A stretch of DNA of 12,702 nt from Promethearchaeota archaeon (GTDB taxonomy: Archaea > Asgardarchaeota > Lokiarchaeia > Sigynarchaeales > SOKP01). The stretch lies in assembly GCA_016839655.1 (NCBI GenBank), contig JAEOTW010000122.1, positions 1 through 12,702 on the forward strand, written 5' to 3'. This document shows positions 1-6,588 of the stretch, one piece after another (position 1 is the first letter of the stretch; every line of letters starts with the position of its first letter). The position numbers were made by a program, and so were the translations under genes. The notes beneath the pieces were generated by a model. That model did not search any database, was not told where the DNA came from, and saw nothing but the letters and a program-made list of their open reading frames with translations.

Positions 1-866
1 ACAACCATTATTATTTCTCGGTTTCCTAAAATCTGTCCAAAATTAAATACAGGTTCAATAACTTCTAAAGCTTCATTAATTTTTCCAAGAAAATATAATC
101 TAAATCCATAATATCCTTGTAAAAACATTAATCCTGTTTTCACTTCAATAGAAGTCTGATCTCCCCACTTTTTTTGGCAATTATCATATAATTCCTCTAA
201 AAGTTCATAAGCACTTAATCTAAGAAAAACTTCAGATTTTGCCACTGCTTCCTCTAATTGAATAATTAATGGAGCAGATGTGAAATCAATTCTTTTAGCT
301 ATTTGAATTAGTTCTGATGAAGGTGAAAACCTCGCTTGTAACCTGAGATATATAGGATAACTCCAAAAAGTAGGTTTATATGTATATTTTATAAGTTCTT
401 TACCTTTTCCAATTATAAAACCCCATTTCACGGCTAAGAATGTGATTAAATTGTTATCAGAATTTTTTTGCCATAAATCAATTAAGCAATCATACCATTC
501 TTGTGGAGTTTTATTTAATGGTTCTGGTATCATGGCTAGAATACTTTTATCTTCTTCACTTGCTAAAGGTAAATAAATTCTAAGTTCTAAAGGAATATAA
601 CGATGAAGTTCATTCCAAACATCTGGTGCTCCTTTTAAACTTAATTTTTCTTCATAATAATCTTTATGAGCTCGGTATTCTCCATTTTCATCAATCACAA
701 TAACGTTTATATGAGATGATCCCGCCTCAGTAAAATGACCTAGTCTGATAGTAAATAATTTTCCAATCATTGGATTTCCTGATTCGGTTTTATGCAAGTA
801 GGTATTAGAATTATTAGGATCAAACTGAATTATTTCATTACATATTTTACAATTAATTTCGGTCAA
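1..866 (-). CDS. Uncharacterised protein with N-terminal Cys-x2-Cys and TPR-like C-terminal part (3' end cut by window edge)
   Basis: The frame is open from a TTG at 866 to the left edge (288 codons), so the C-terminus is missing. The TTG follows a good Shine-Dalgarno-like GAGGTGGAG. The protein starts LTEINCKICNEI: C6 and C9, with H25 or H44 downstream, could form a zinc site. Residues about 33-75 look like a small beta-rich domain (GKLFTIRLGHF, then SSHINVIVIDENGEYRAHKDYY). The middle is rich in Trp, Tyr and Leu. The last visible stretch (about residues 250-285, LQGYYGFRLYFLGKINEALE) resembles a TPR helix pair. There is no signal peptide or membrane segment, so it is probably cytoplasmic. 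It lies 57 nt downstream of small GTPase 1 in the same direction, so the two may be co-transcribed and functionally linked, for example as effector or regulator. I do not recognise the family. Coding status is well supported by the long open frame and the SD; the function is unknown. Confidence 0.75.
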   Translation of the reverse strand, partial: MTEINCKICNEIIQFDPNNSNTYLHKTESGNPMIGKLFTIRLGHFTEAGSSHINVIVIDENGEYRAHKDYYEEKLSLKGAPDVWNELHRYIPLELRIYLPLASEEDKSILAMIPEPLNKTPQEWYDCLIDLWQKNSDNNLITFLAVKWGFIIGKGKELIKYTYKPTFWSYPIYLRLQARFSPSSELIQIAKRIDFTSAPLIIQLEEAVAKSEVFLRLSAYELLEELYDNCQKKWGDQTSIEVKTGLMFLQGYYGFRLYFLGKINEALEVIEPVFNFGQILGNREIIMV

Positions 867-923
867 TTCTCCACCTCATCTATTTTTTTAAGATGAGAAT
901 ATATTAAAGTAAATAGAATCTTC

Positions 924-1535
924 CTAATCGCTTAAATTTAAACGAGTTATACCAATATTAACAATTTTATCTAAGATCTCTTCTATTCCTATTCCATAAA
1001 TTGAACTAGTTTCTACATACGTGTGGAAAAACCTATCCTCACCCACTAAAGTTTGAACTAACTCTCTTGAGACATTTCTTTCTAAATCAACTTTATTTCC
1101 CACTAAAATGAAACCAGGGTTGTGATCTTTGATATTATATTCTACATTCATTACCCGGAGCCAATTGTTAAGGTTTTCAAATGACTCATAACGATCTAAT
1201 GAAAACACAAATATAAAAATATCGATATATTTAAGGACTTGATGCCTCAATAGATCTAATGGATGCATTCCTGGGGTTCTTTGGCCTGCTAAATCATAAC
1301 ATTGAAAGACTAAATCTTTATAACTCCATGATTCTATCTCCATAAAAGGAGTACGATTTATCTTTTTTTCTTCTAAAAATATACCATTTGAGTTGTTATG
1401 GTTACTATTTTTAGTCTTTTTAAGTAGAGCTTGAATTAATGTAGTTTTACCTACAGCTCCATCTCCCACAACTGTCATACGTATCAATCGGTGGGCGGTC
1501 TTTAATTCAGATAAGAAATTAGGTATTTTTTGCAA
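924..1535 (-). CDS. Ras-superfamily small GTPase (Rho-like P-loop)
   Basis: A 203-aa single-domain small GTPase. Visible motifs are: G1 P-loop GDGAVGKT (residues 24-31, the form seen in Rho/Rac), a switch I Thr probably at T62 (NRTPFMEIE), G3 DLAGQ (81-85, with the catalytic Gln retained), G4 NKVD (147-150) and G5 ETSS (175-178). Loss of none of these suggests that it binds and hydrolyses GTP. Switch II is unusual, RTPGMHPLDLLRHQ following DLAGQ. There is a low-complexity Asn-rich stretch (42-50) before switch I. There is no C-terminal CaaX or Cys, so no prenylation is expected. The start is TTG; an in-frame TAA lies upstream and no ATG intervenes. An alternative start is the ATG at residue 20, but that would begin right at the beta-1 strand. 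The gene is divergent from the carbonic anhydrase and followed by the Cys-x2-Cys gene. Such GTPases are characteristic of Asgard archaea; the specific pathway is not known. Confidence 0.92.
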   Translation of the reverse strand: MQKIPNFLSELKTAHRLIRMTVVGDGAVGKTTLIQALLKKTKNSNHNNSNGIFLEEKKINRTPFMEIESWSYKDLVFQCYDLAGQRTPGMHPLDLLRHQVLKYIDIFIFVFSLDRYESFENLNNWLRVMNVEYNIKDHNPGFILVGNKVDLERNVSRELVQTLVGEDRFFHTYVETSSIYGIGIEEILDKIVNIGITRLNLSD

Positions 1536-1796
1536 TCGAAATACACCATTAATTTGTATAAGTTTATGTTGAAAGGTTATCCCTAATTAAGGAAGTAAGC
1601 TATGAACTATTAATTAATATTGTTTTATATATTGTAGATATATTTTTATTTTTACGTGATATAAGGATATACATTTTTTTCTAAATAAGTATTTCGGGAA
1701 TTTCATGGGAATTAAAGGATATTTGATATTATCAAGATAAGCTTTATCAATTATACATAATATAATATAGATAAAATTATTTCAAACAGTAAAATA
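1536..1796. promoter_or_regulatory. Divergent intergenic region between GTPase 1 and carbonic anhydrase
   Basis: These 261 bp hold no convincing ORF or RNA gene. The region is extremely AT-rich and must contain promoters for both flanking genes. For the plus-strand gene, the TATA-like string ATACATAATATAATATAG at about 1753-1770 lies 27-44 nt before the ATG, which suits an archaeal TATA box with a short leader. For the minus-strand GTPase no single TATA candidate stands out, because many A/T strings fit. There is no clear operator palindrome. Confidence 0.4.
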
Positions 1797-2342
1797 ATGA
1801 TAATTAAAAGCCCATATAATGGAACTATTCCTAAAATTCATCTGTCTGCTTTTATTGCTCCGGATGTTGTAATAATTGGAGATGTTGAGATAGGAGCCTA
1901 TTCAAATATATGGTTCAATGCGGTATTACGCGGAGATTGGGGAAAGATTATAGTAGGGGAAAAAACAAGTATCCAAGAAAATGTTGTGATCCATTCAAGA
2001 CCAAATGAAGTGTGTACCATTGGAAGTAATGTAAGGTTAGGTCATTCATGTATGTGCCATGGTCCTTGCGTTATAGAAGATTTTTCAATGGTTGGAATAA
2101 ATGCCACTGTTTTAATGGGAGCTAAACTTGGAAAAGGTTCTACATTGGCTGGAGGTTCTGTTTTGCGTGATATTACAGAAGATTTTTGTTTATATGCAGG
2201 GATTCCAGCTGTTAAAAAGAAAAATTATCCCAATAAGAAATTAAATGAATTTAGTACTAATTTGTATGCTGAAAACGGTCAAAAATTTAAGAAAGCAGGT
2301 TATAATCAGGATATACCTGAAGAATTCCTAATAGAAGATTAA
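1797..2342 (+). CDS. Gamma-class carbonic anhydrase-like protein (left-handed beta-helix, CamH/YrdA type)
   Basis: A 181-aa hexapeptide-repeat protein with the features of the gamma carbonic anhydrase family (reversible CO2 hydration, homotrimer, metal site between subunits). Repeats of the form [I/V]-G-x4 run from about residue 20 to 135. The three metal-ligand histidines of the family are present: H66 (VVIHS), H83 (LGHS) and H88 (CMCHG). R45 and D47 (LRGDWG) and Q60 (SIQEN) match other conserved active-site residues. The N-terminus is short, with no signal peptide and no acidic loop as in Methanosarcina Cam, so the cytoplasmic CamH/YrdA subclass fits better. Many members of this subclass have low or no measured anhydrase activity and may bind other metals. 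The C-terminus forms the usual helix (about 145-175). The ATG start gives the canonical N-terminus. It is the only confident plus-strand gene here and its stop overlaps that of GTPase 2. Confidence 0.92.
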   Translation: MIIKSPYNGTIPKIHLSAFIAPDVVIIGDVEIGAYSNIWFNAVLRGDWGKIIVGEKTSIQENVVIHSRPNEVCTIGSNVRLGHSCMCHGPCVIEDFSMVGINATVLMGAKLGKGSTLAGGSVLRDITEDFCLYAGIPAVKKKNYPNKKLNEFSTNLYAENGQKFKKAGYNQDIPEEFLIED

Positions 2343-2923
2343 ATTAACTTATCATAGACTAATCCGTGAGCTTCCAGAATTTTTTCTGTCATTTTTTTAA
2401 AACTAAGCTGCACATTTATATTTTCCTTTGAGGAAGTCTTCACAAAATCTTTCTCCTCATGTTTATTAAGAAATTGTTCAATAACCAAATCATCAATCTT
2501 ATGTTTTTTTTCACCGCTATTAATAATGTCCAGTTTGGTTCCTATCAAAAGTTTTGGTCGATTTTGTAAGTTATGTTCTTCCAACTGTTCAATCCACCAA
2601 TCTAACTTCACCAAAGTTTCTATTTTAGATAAATCAAAAACTAAGAAAATACCATTAGCTCCATCAATATAATAATTAAATAGCCTCCTAAACTGTTCTT
2701 GTCCTCCAAAGTCCCAGATTGTGTGTCTTACAAATGTTTCTTCACCACTTACTAAGATGGGGATATCATAAGTGTAAAAGTCTATTCCAATAGTCAATTG
2801 TGTATTTGCATCAAATGTATCAAAACATAGTCTTCGTGCTATGCAAGTTTTTCCTACAGCTCCATTACCAATTAAACATATTTTAAAGACATAAGCAGGT
2901 TTTTCTTCCTCATCAAAAGCCAA
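2339..2923 (-). CDS. Ras/Rab-like small GTPase with TKxD G4 motif
   Basis: A 194-aa small GTPase. Motifs are: G1 GNGAVGKT (19-26), switch I LTIGIDFYT (T44, very like Rab TIGVDF), G3 WDFGGQEQFR (D71-Q75, catalytic Gln present; the DFGGQ form recalls Roc/COR and Arf-like proteins rather than the DTAGQ of Rab), G4 TKLD (129-132, Thr in place of the usual Asn) and G5 TSS (163-165). The N-terminus has a short acidic extension and the C-terminus (VYDKLI) lacks any lipidation Cys. The start is TTG: the frame has a TAG seven codons upstream and no ATG or GTG between, so this is the first possible standard start. The gene is convergent with the carbonic anhydrase, the stop codons overlapping over TTAA. 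It is distinct from GTPase 1 in switch II and G4, so the two are not recent duplicates. Partner and pathway are unknown. Confidence 0.92.
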   Translation of the reverse strand: MAFDEEEKPAYVFKICLIGNGAVGKTCIARRLCFDTFDANTQLTIGIDFYTYDIPILVSGEETFVRHTIWDFGGQEQFRRLFNYYIDGANGIFLVFDLSKIETLVKLDWWIEQLEEHNLQNRPKLLIGTKLDIINSGEKKHKIDDLVIEQFLNKHEEKDFVKTSSKENINVQLSFKKMTEKILEAHGLVYDKLI

Positions 2924-3060
2924 AGATATTTCACATTTCTATTTTATTTTTAATAATATTGTACTTCGAATAATTTCATTGGATCAATATAATGATACTA
3001 ATTCATCATAAATAAATCTATTATTTATATATAGGACAGAAATGACTAAAAATTTTATTA

Positions 3061-3072
3061 TATCTTAAGATA
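3061..3072. repeat. 12-bp perfect palindrome in intergenic region
   Basis: TATCTTAAGATA is a perfect palindrome 20 nt beyond the VWA stop codon and about 140 nt upstream of GTPase 2. On the minus strand a T-rich stretch (TTATTTTTTAG) lies between the VWA stop and the palindrome, so the interval may be the VWA transcript's terminator region. The palindrome is short and has no loop, so it would suit a dimeric DNA-binding protein better than an RNA hairpin. It could be chance in such AT-rich DNA. Confidence 0.25.
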
Positions 3073-3091
3073 CTCTAAAAAATAAGTAACC

Positions 3092-4015
3092 TCACGTTTG
3101 AGAGAGTAATTCTATCAAAGCTCGTGGAATTTCTTTATAGTCACTAACAGCATAAAATTTACCTCTTCCAGCGTTAGCAATTTCTCGACATGTCTTTATG
3201 CCTTGGTCAGCATCATTTTCTGCAGGCATTCCAATTACATGGAGTTTAGGAAACTTTTTTGCCCAAATAAGTGGATCATCTCCACGGTTATAATTTCCAT
3301 CAGTTATTAAAATGCCAAAGCGACTTTTTCTATTTTCTTTCATTTTATTTAATTCTTTTATTCCCTTTTCCAAACCAATAGATATATTTGTAAATCCTGC
3401 TGCCTCAGAATCTAAAATATCATCAATAATTGTAGCTATAGGTTTTTTCTGATTAATTTTTTTCATAACCATTACTGTAGAATTAAATAACACAATAGCA
3501 TAATCTTCTTTTTCCATATTGTAAGCTAAAACTGATGTTGTAAGAGCTGCATTTAATAAAAGACGTCCATACATACTTCCACTAGTATCTAATATTAATA
3601 CTACCTTTCTTTTTTGTCTTTTTCTTTCAATTCCATAAATATCTTTATAATTTAAATTCTTTTTAAAGATTTTTAAGGGATTATGTTGAATAGTTTCGTC
3701 AATACTAAATTCTGGCATACCCATTTGATAATAAGGAACAGTTTTTTTGAATTGTCCTCTTATTCCTTTACTTGTTATTTTTAAAGATAATTTTAAAATA
3801 CTTTGGCGTGCTAAACGTCTAAAAATCGATTTATATTTTTCAGAAATAGGTCGTCTTATGAAAAAATAAACTTCTGGCATAAAATCACCTGCGTCTGTGG
3901 CTTTTTCTGAAAAAAATTTAATCCCTTCTTCAGTATCTAATGCATCAGTCGCAGCATATACGTTAGATTTAAGCAATCCCATAAGAGCTTCAAGATTTTT
4001 ATACTGTATTGCCAA
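3092..4015 (-). CDS. VWA (von Willebrand factor A) domain protein, MoxR partner (CoxE/YehP-like)
   Basis: Listed from the first conventional start (TTG at 4015): 307 aa. The C-terminal half is a VWA domain with a complete MIDAS metal site: D-T-S-G-S at 143-147, T209 (AAGFTN) and D239 (ITDG). VWA domains bind Mg2+ and protein ligands; paired with MoxR ATPases they form chaperone-like complexes that activate or assemble other proteins. The N-terminal half is helical and basic, as in CoxE-type proteins. There is no signal peptide or membrane segment, so it is cytoplasmic. It lies directly downstream of moxR on the same strand. The true start is probably further upstream: the frame is open to 4216 and the upstream codons read like protein (see the separate entry), but contain no ATG, GTG or TTG. 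The client protein cannot be told from this window. Confidence 0.88.
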   Translation of the reverse strand: MAIQYKNLEALMGLLKSNVYAATDALDTEEGIKFFSEKATDAGDFMPEVYFFIRRPISEKYKSIFRRLARQSILKLSLKITSKGIRGQFKKTVPYYQMGMPEFSIDETIQHNPLKIFKKNLNYKDIYGIERKRQKRKVVLILDTSGSMYGRLLLNAALTTSVLAYNMEKEDYAIVLFNSTVMVMKKINQKKPIATIIDDILDSEAAGFTNISIGLEKGIKELNKMKENRKSRFGILITDGNYNRGDDPLIWAKKFPKLHVIGMPAENDADQGIKTCREIANAGRGKFYAVSDYKEIPRALIELLSQT

Positions 4016-4204
4016 ATATGTTAAATCTTTGATTTGTTTATAATCTAAAGTATTAGCTAAATGTTTGTAATAATCAGGTTTTTTCCTTTTTTTCCTGATT
4101 ATTTCATATTCTAATATTTCCTTATCTGGGCGACTTTCTGTAAGCCTTACATGCAGCCTTTTCTCAATCTCCTCAGAATTTTCCTCAGAGAAATCATTGA
4201 TTAT
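4016..4204 (-). other. In-frame 5' extension of the VWA gene without a standard start codon
   Basis: The 185 nt between the moxR stop and the TTG of the VWA gene are fully open in the VWA frame, back to a TAA at 4217-4219. Translated, they give a charged, helix-prone sequence (DFSEENSEEIEKRLHVRL, then ESRPDKEILEYEIIRKKRK) that runs smoothly into the annotated N-terminus. No ATG, GTG or TTG occurs in frame. An ATA at 4204-4202 overlaps the moxR TAA as ATAA, just as ATGA does in translationally coupled pairs. An out-of-frame ATG lies a few bases later. Explanations are an ATA (or other rare) start, a base error turning ATG into ATA, or a small indel. Confidence 0.55.
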
Positions 4205-5082
4205 TGAAAATCTGATTTATTTAAAATAGCTAAAACAATGTTAGTAATAACTTCTTTTTTAGATTGAGTTAATCCATCTTCAATTTCAATTTTATTATGT
4301 AGTGCCATTACAGCTGCCTCAACCCAATTTTTACTACTTTTATCGTTATTATACTGATTTATTAGAGTAGCTAGATCTATAGCGCCTCTTATAGAACTAC
4401 CTCTGCGAATCGATGTGCTATCTCTAGTTACTTGAATAATATTTTGGGAAATAGTTGCGATTTTATTAGCAGTATCACTGTTTAAGTTGGCTTCTTGTGT
4501 GATAATTAAAATTTCCTCTTCAGGGTTTTGATAATCCAAGTTAATCCAAATAAATCTATCTTTTAAGGCTTCCCCTAAAACCGTCACTCCTACATGTGCA
4601 GCAGGATTTTGTGTTGCTATTACAAAAAAATTATCATGAGCTTCTATTGTTTTTAATTTTGGAATTTCAAGGACTCCTTCATCCAAGGATGTTAATAAAG
4701 AGTTTTGTGTACTTTCTGGCATCCTATTTATTTCATTTATAAATAAACATCCGCCATTCATCATTGCTAAGGCTAAAGGCCCATATTTATATGAATCTTC
4801 AATATAGCCTTTTGCAATTACTAAGGGTGGTTCAAAGTATCCTACAAGATTATGTGGGAGAAGTTCTTCACTACAATCTACTCTATAGAAATTTGAATCA
4901 TTGGAACCATAATATTCAGCAATAGCTTTAGCTAACGTAGTTTTACCGACTCCAACGTTTCCCTCCAGTAATATATTTTTACCTACTGCATGAGCTAAAA
5001 CAGTTTGTCTTAATTCTTCGTTTCTACCAATTATGTTATATTTCTCTTGTATTTCTTTCACGGTAGTGGGTATATCAACCAT
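4201..5082 (-). CDS. MoxR-family AAA+ ATPase
   Basis: A 293-aa AAA+ ATPase of the MoxR type. Visible are: Walker A GNVGVGKTT (41-49), a Walker B region LFINEINR (113-120), where the usual Asp is Asn116 followed by the catalytic Glu117, sensor 1 at N159 (IATQNP), the arginine finger region LKDRF (R176) and a sensor 2 stretch RRGSSIRGAIDLA in the C-terminal lid. The length is near the 300-330 aa typical of the family. The ATG start is 11 nt after a short upstream ORF. MoxR proteins use ATP to remodel or load cofactors into partner proteins together with a VWA protein, and the next gene encodes exactly that. Cytoplasmic. The substrate is unknown; nothing nearby encodes a methanol or CO dehydrogenase. 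Confidence 0.92.
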   Translation of the reverse strand: MVDIPTTVKEIQEKYNIIGRNEELRQTVLAHAVGKNILLEGNVGVGKTTLAKAIAEYYGSNDSNFYRVDCSEELLPHNLVGYFEPPLVIAKGYIEDSYKYGPLALAMMNGGCLFINEINRMPESTQNSLLTSLDEGVLEIPKLKTIEAHDNFFVIATQNPAAHVGVTVLGEALKDRFIWINLDYQNPEEEILIITQEANLNSDTANKIATISQNIIQVTRDSTSIRRGSSIRGAIDLATLINQYNNDKSSKNWVEAAVMALHNKIEIEDGLTQSKKEVITNIVLAILNKSDFQ

Positions 5083-5093
5083 AATTATAAGAA

Positions 5094-5183
5094 TTAATCA
5101 TTTCTAAAATAATTTTCTATTAGAAGAGGATTATCTGATTTATTGGATTTTATTAAATCACGTAAAACACTAAGATATTCCAT
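5094..5183 (-). CDS. Possible 29-aa ORF upstream of moxR
   Basis: ATG at 5183 to TAA at 5096-5094 encodes a 29-residue peptide beginning MEYLSVLRDLIKSNK and ending ENYFRND. It ends 11 nt before the moxR ATG, on the same strand, so it could be a small coupled gene or leader peptide. The composition is protein-like (amphipathic helix possible). Against it: no clear Shine-Dalgarno, a neighbouring out-of-frame ATG, and the short length, which chance can produce. No family is recognised. Confidence 0.25.
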   Translation of the reverse strand: MEYLSVLRDLIKSNKSDNPLLIENYFRND

Positions 5184-5191
5184 TAAATCAT

Positions 5192-5211
5192 AAAAAAATA
5201 AATAGAAAAAA
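5192..5211 (-). terminator. Oligo-T terminator downstream of FTR1 gene
   Basis: Just after the FTR1 stop, the minus-strand RNA would carry two U runs of six and seven separated by a few bases (plus-strand A runs at 5206-5211 and 5192-5198). Archaeal termination is typically driven by such U tracts without a required hairpin. It separates FTR1 from moxR. Confidence 0.45.
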
Positions 5212-5217
5212 TATAAT

Positions 5218-6138
5218 TTAATCTAAAGAAAGTTTAATCTGTTCTTGTTTTTCTAAGTTCATCACAACGATTGAATTCGTTCGTTTCCACAATTTCAATG
5301 AAATTAACCCAATTGATATTAGAAGACTTGGATATATAATTATTTCCAATAATGAAGGATTTGCATTATAACCAAATAATGCTTTTAGTAATGATCCTAT
5401 TATTTCAAGCCATTCGGGTGTTGCTGGATTTCCATCAGGAAATGATTCCGGTAAAATATGTTTAATGTTCCAAACTTCTCCAATAATAGGATTAATGACA
5501 CCAGCTTCAATGAATTCGTGAACACCATAAGTAATTAAACCCGCAGCAAATAAGATTAGAATGATGTTAGTCGCTTTAAAGAATTTTGATAGATCTATCG
5601 TTCTTATACCGAAATAAGTTAATAATCCAATAATAACTGATATCCCTAATCCCATAGTTGATCCTAGGATAATCGTGAGTTGATTAATTGACCCTATAGA
5701 TGCAGATCCAGATAATAAAAGAACCAATTCAATTCCCTCTCTGATGATAATTATAAATGTCAAAATAGAAATTGAAAATACTTTTTCTCTCTGAATTGAC
5801 TGTTCAATCTTTTCTTCTAAATTTGCTCGCATCTTTGGGCCTTCTTTACTTACCCATAAAACCAAAGTTACAATCAATATTCCTGATATTACAAAAGTAA
5901 AACCCTCAAATATCTGCTCTAATGTCCCTGTGAAACCTCCAAAGACTAAAGAAAAAATAAAGGCAAAGAGTATACTTGTTAAAATTGCTGATATAGCCCC
6001 CATATAAACATATCTATTATAAACGCGTTGATTTGTTTTTCTCAAATAAATTAAAATAATAACAACGACTAATGTTGCCTCTAATCCTTCTCTAAAAGCT
6101 AAAAATAGTGGAGTAATTAAATCTATATATACAGCCAT
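5218..6138 (-). CDS. ftr1: FTR1/EfeU-family high-affinity iron permease
   Basis: A 306-aa polytopic membrane protein with about seven hydrophobic segments. It carries both diagnostic REGxE iron-binding motifs: REGLE at 16-20 in the first membrane helix and REGIE at 133-137 in a central helix. The family motif YGVHEFIEAG (204-213) and a PDGNPATPEW loop before the last helices are also typical. In yeast Ftr1p and bacterial EfeU the two REGxE helices carry iron across the membrane. No multicopper oxidase (Fet3) or EfeO/EfeB partner is visible, so this one may act alone or with partners elsewhere. The ATG start gives the expected N-terminus directly before the first REGLE helix. It lies 149 nt downstream of the MoaD-like gene, with its own probable promoter and a palindrome at 6198-6211, and is followed by T-tracts, so it is likely monocistronic. 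Confidence 0.93.
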   Translation of the reverse strand: MAVYIDLITPLFLAFREGLEATLVVVIILIYLRKTNQRVYNRYVYMGAISAILTSILFAFIFSLVFGGFTGTLEQIFEGFTFVISGILIVTLVLWVSKEGPKMRANLEEKIEQSIQREKVFSISILTFIIIIREGIELVLLLSGSASIGSINQLTIILGSTMGLGISVIIGLLTYFGIRTIDLSKFFKATNIILILFAAGLITYGVHEFIEAGVINPIIGEVWNIKHILPESFPDGNPATPEWLEIIGSLLKALFGYNANPSLLEIIIYPSLLISIGLISLKLWKRTNSIVVMNLEKQEQIKLSLD

Positions 6139-6197
6139 AATTATATGCTTAAGTTAATTTTACTACGTTAAAGAAATATTAAAAAAATTTAAGTCTT

Positions 6198-6211
6198 TTA
6201 GTTATAACTAA
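6198..6211. promoter_or_regulatory. 14-bp perfect palindrome upstream of FTR1 (candidate operator)
   Basis: TTAGTTATAACTAA is a perfect inverted repeat ending 60 nt before the FTR1 ATG. It contains TTATAA, so it could overlap the promoter's TATA element. Its outer TTAG/CTAA half-sites are reminiscent of DtxR/IdeR-type metal-regulator operators, although the inner bases differ. An iron-transport gene behind it makes metal-dependent repression a reasonable guess. Confidence 0.4.
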
Positions 6212-6287
6212 TAAAAGTTTGAGATTTTTTTATTTTAAAAATTAAGAATGTAGGGTTCCAACTTTATATTTTTGGATTTAAATAAAT

Positions 6288-6569
6288 TCAACCCCCAGGT
6301 ACGGGTAATAAAAAAGTAATTTCATCTCCTTCTTTTAAAGAAGTTGATAAAACATGGGGACCATGAATTGGTTTATTATTCACAATTATAGACACATTAT
6401 TATTAATTGATTTTGTTTTATTATTCCACAATATTTCCTGTATTGGGCTATACTTTTTTAGGATTAATTGGATTAATTCTTCAATTTTATTTTTCTTTAC
6501 TTCAAATTCCTCAGTATCTTTACCTGTAATCCGTTTAAATTCTGCAAAATAAATGACTTTTACTAGCAT
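6288..6569 (-). CDS. MoaD/ThiS-family ubiquitin-like sulfur carrier (possible SAMP)
   Basis: A 93-aa protein with a beta-grasp pattern: an opening strand VKVIYFAEFKRITGKD (the FA-x2-R-x2-TG theme of MoaD), a central helix (about 27-42), the strand NVSIIVNNKPI, then DEITFLLPVPGG. It ends in the di-glycine needed for adenylation by an E1-like enzyme and thiocarboxylation, or for protein conjugation as in archaeal SAMPs. MoaD gives sulfur to molybdopterin; ThiS gives sulfur to thiazole. Length and N-terminus favour MoaD. ATG start, 19 nt after the ecfT stop and same strand, so it is probably the last gene of the transporter operon. That position is notable: the ECF system may import a thiamine-type precursor, and the first two genes encode molybdopterin-fold domains. 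No MoaE, MoeB or ThiF is visible. Confidence 0.85.
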   Translation of the reverse strand: MLVKVIYFAEFKRITGKDTEEFEVKKNKIEELIQLILKKYSPIQEILWNNKTKSINNNVSIIVNNKPIHGPHVLSTSLKEGDEITFLLPVPGG

Positions 6570-6588
6570 TTTTTCAAATCAATGAATC

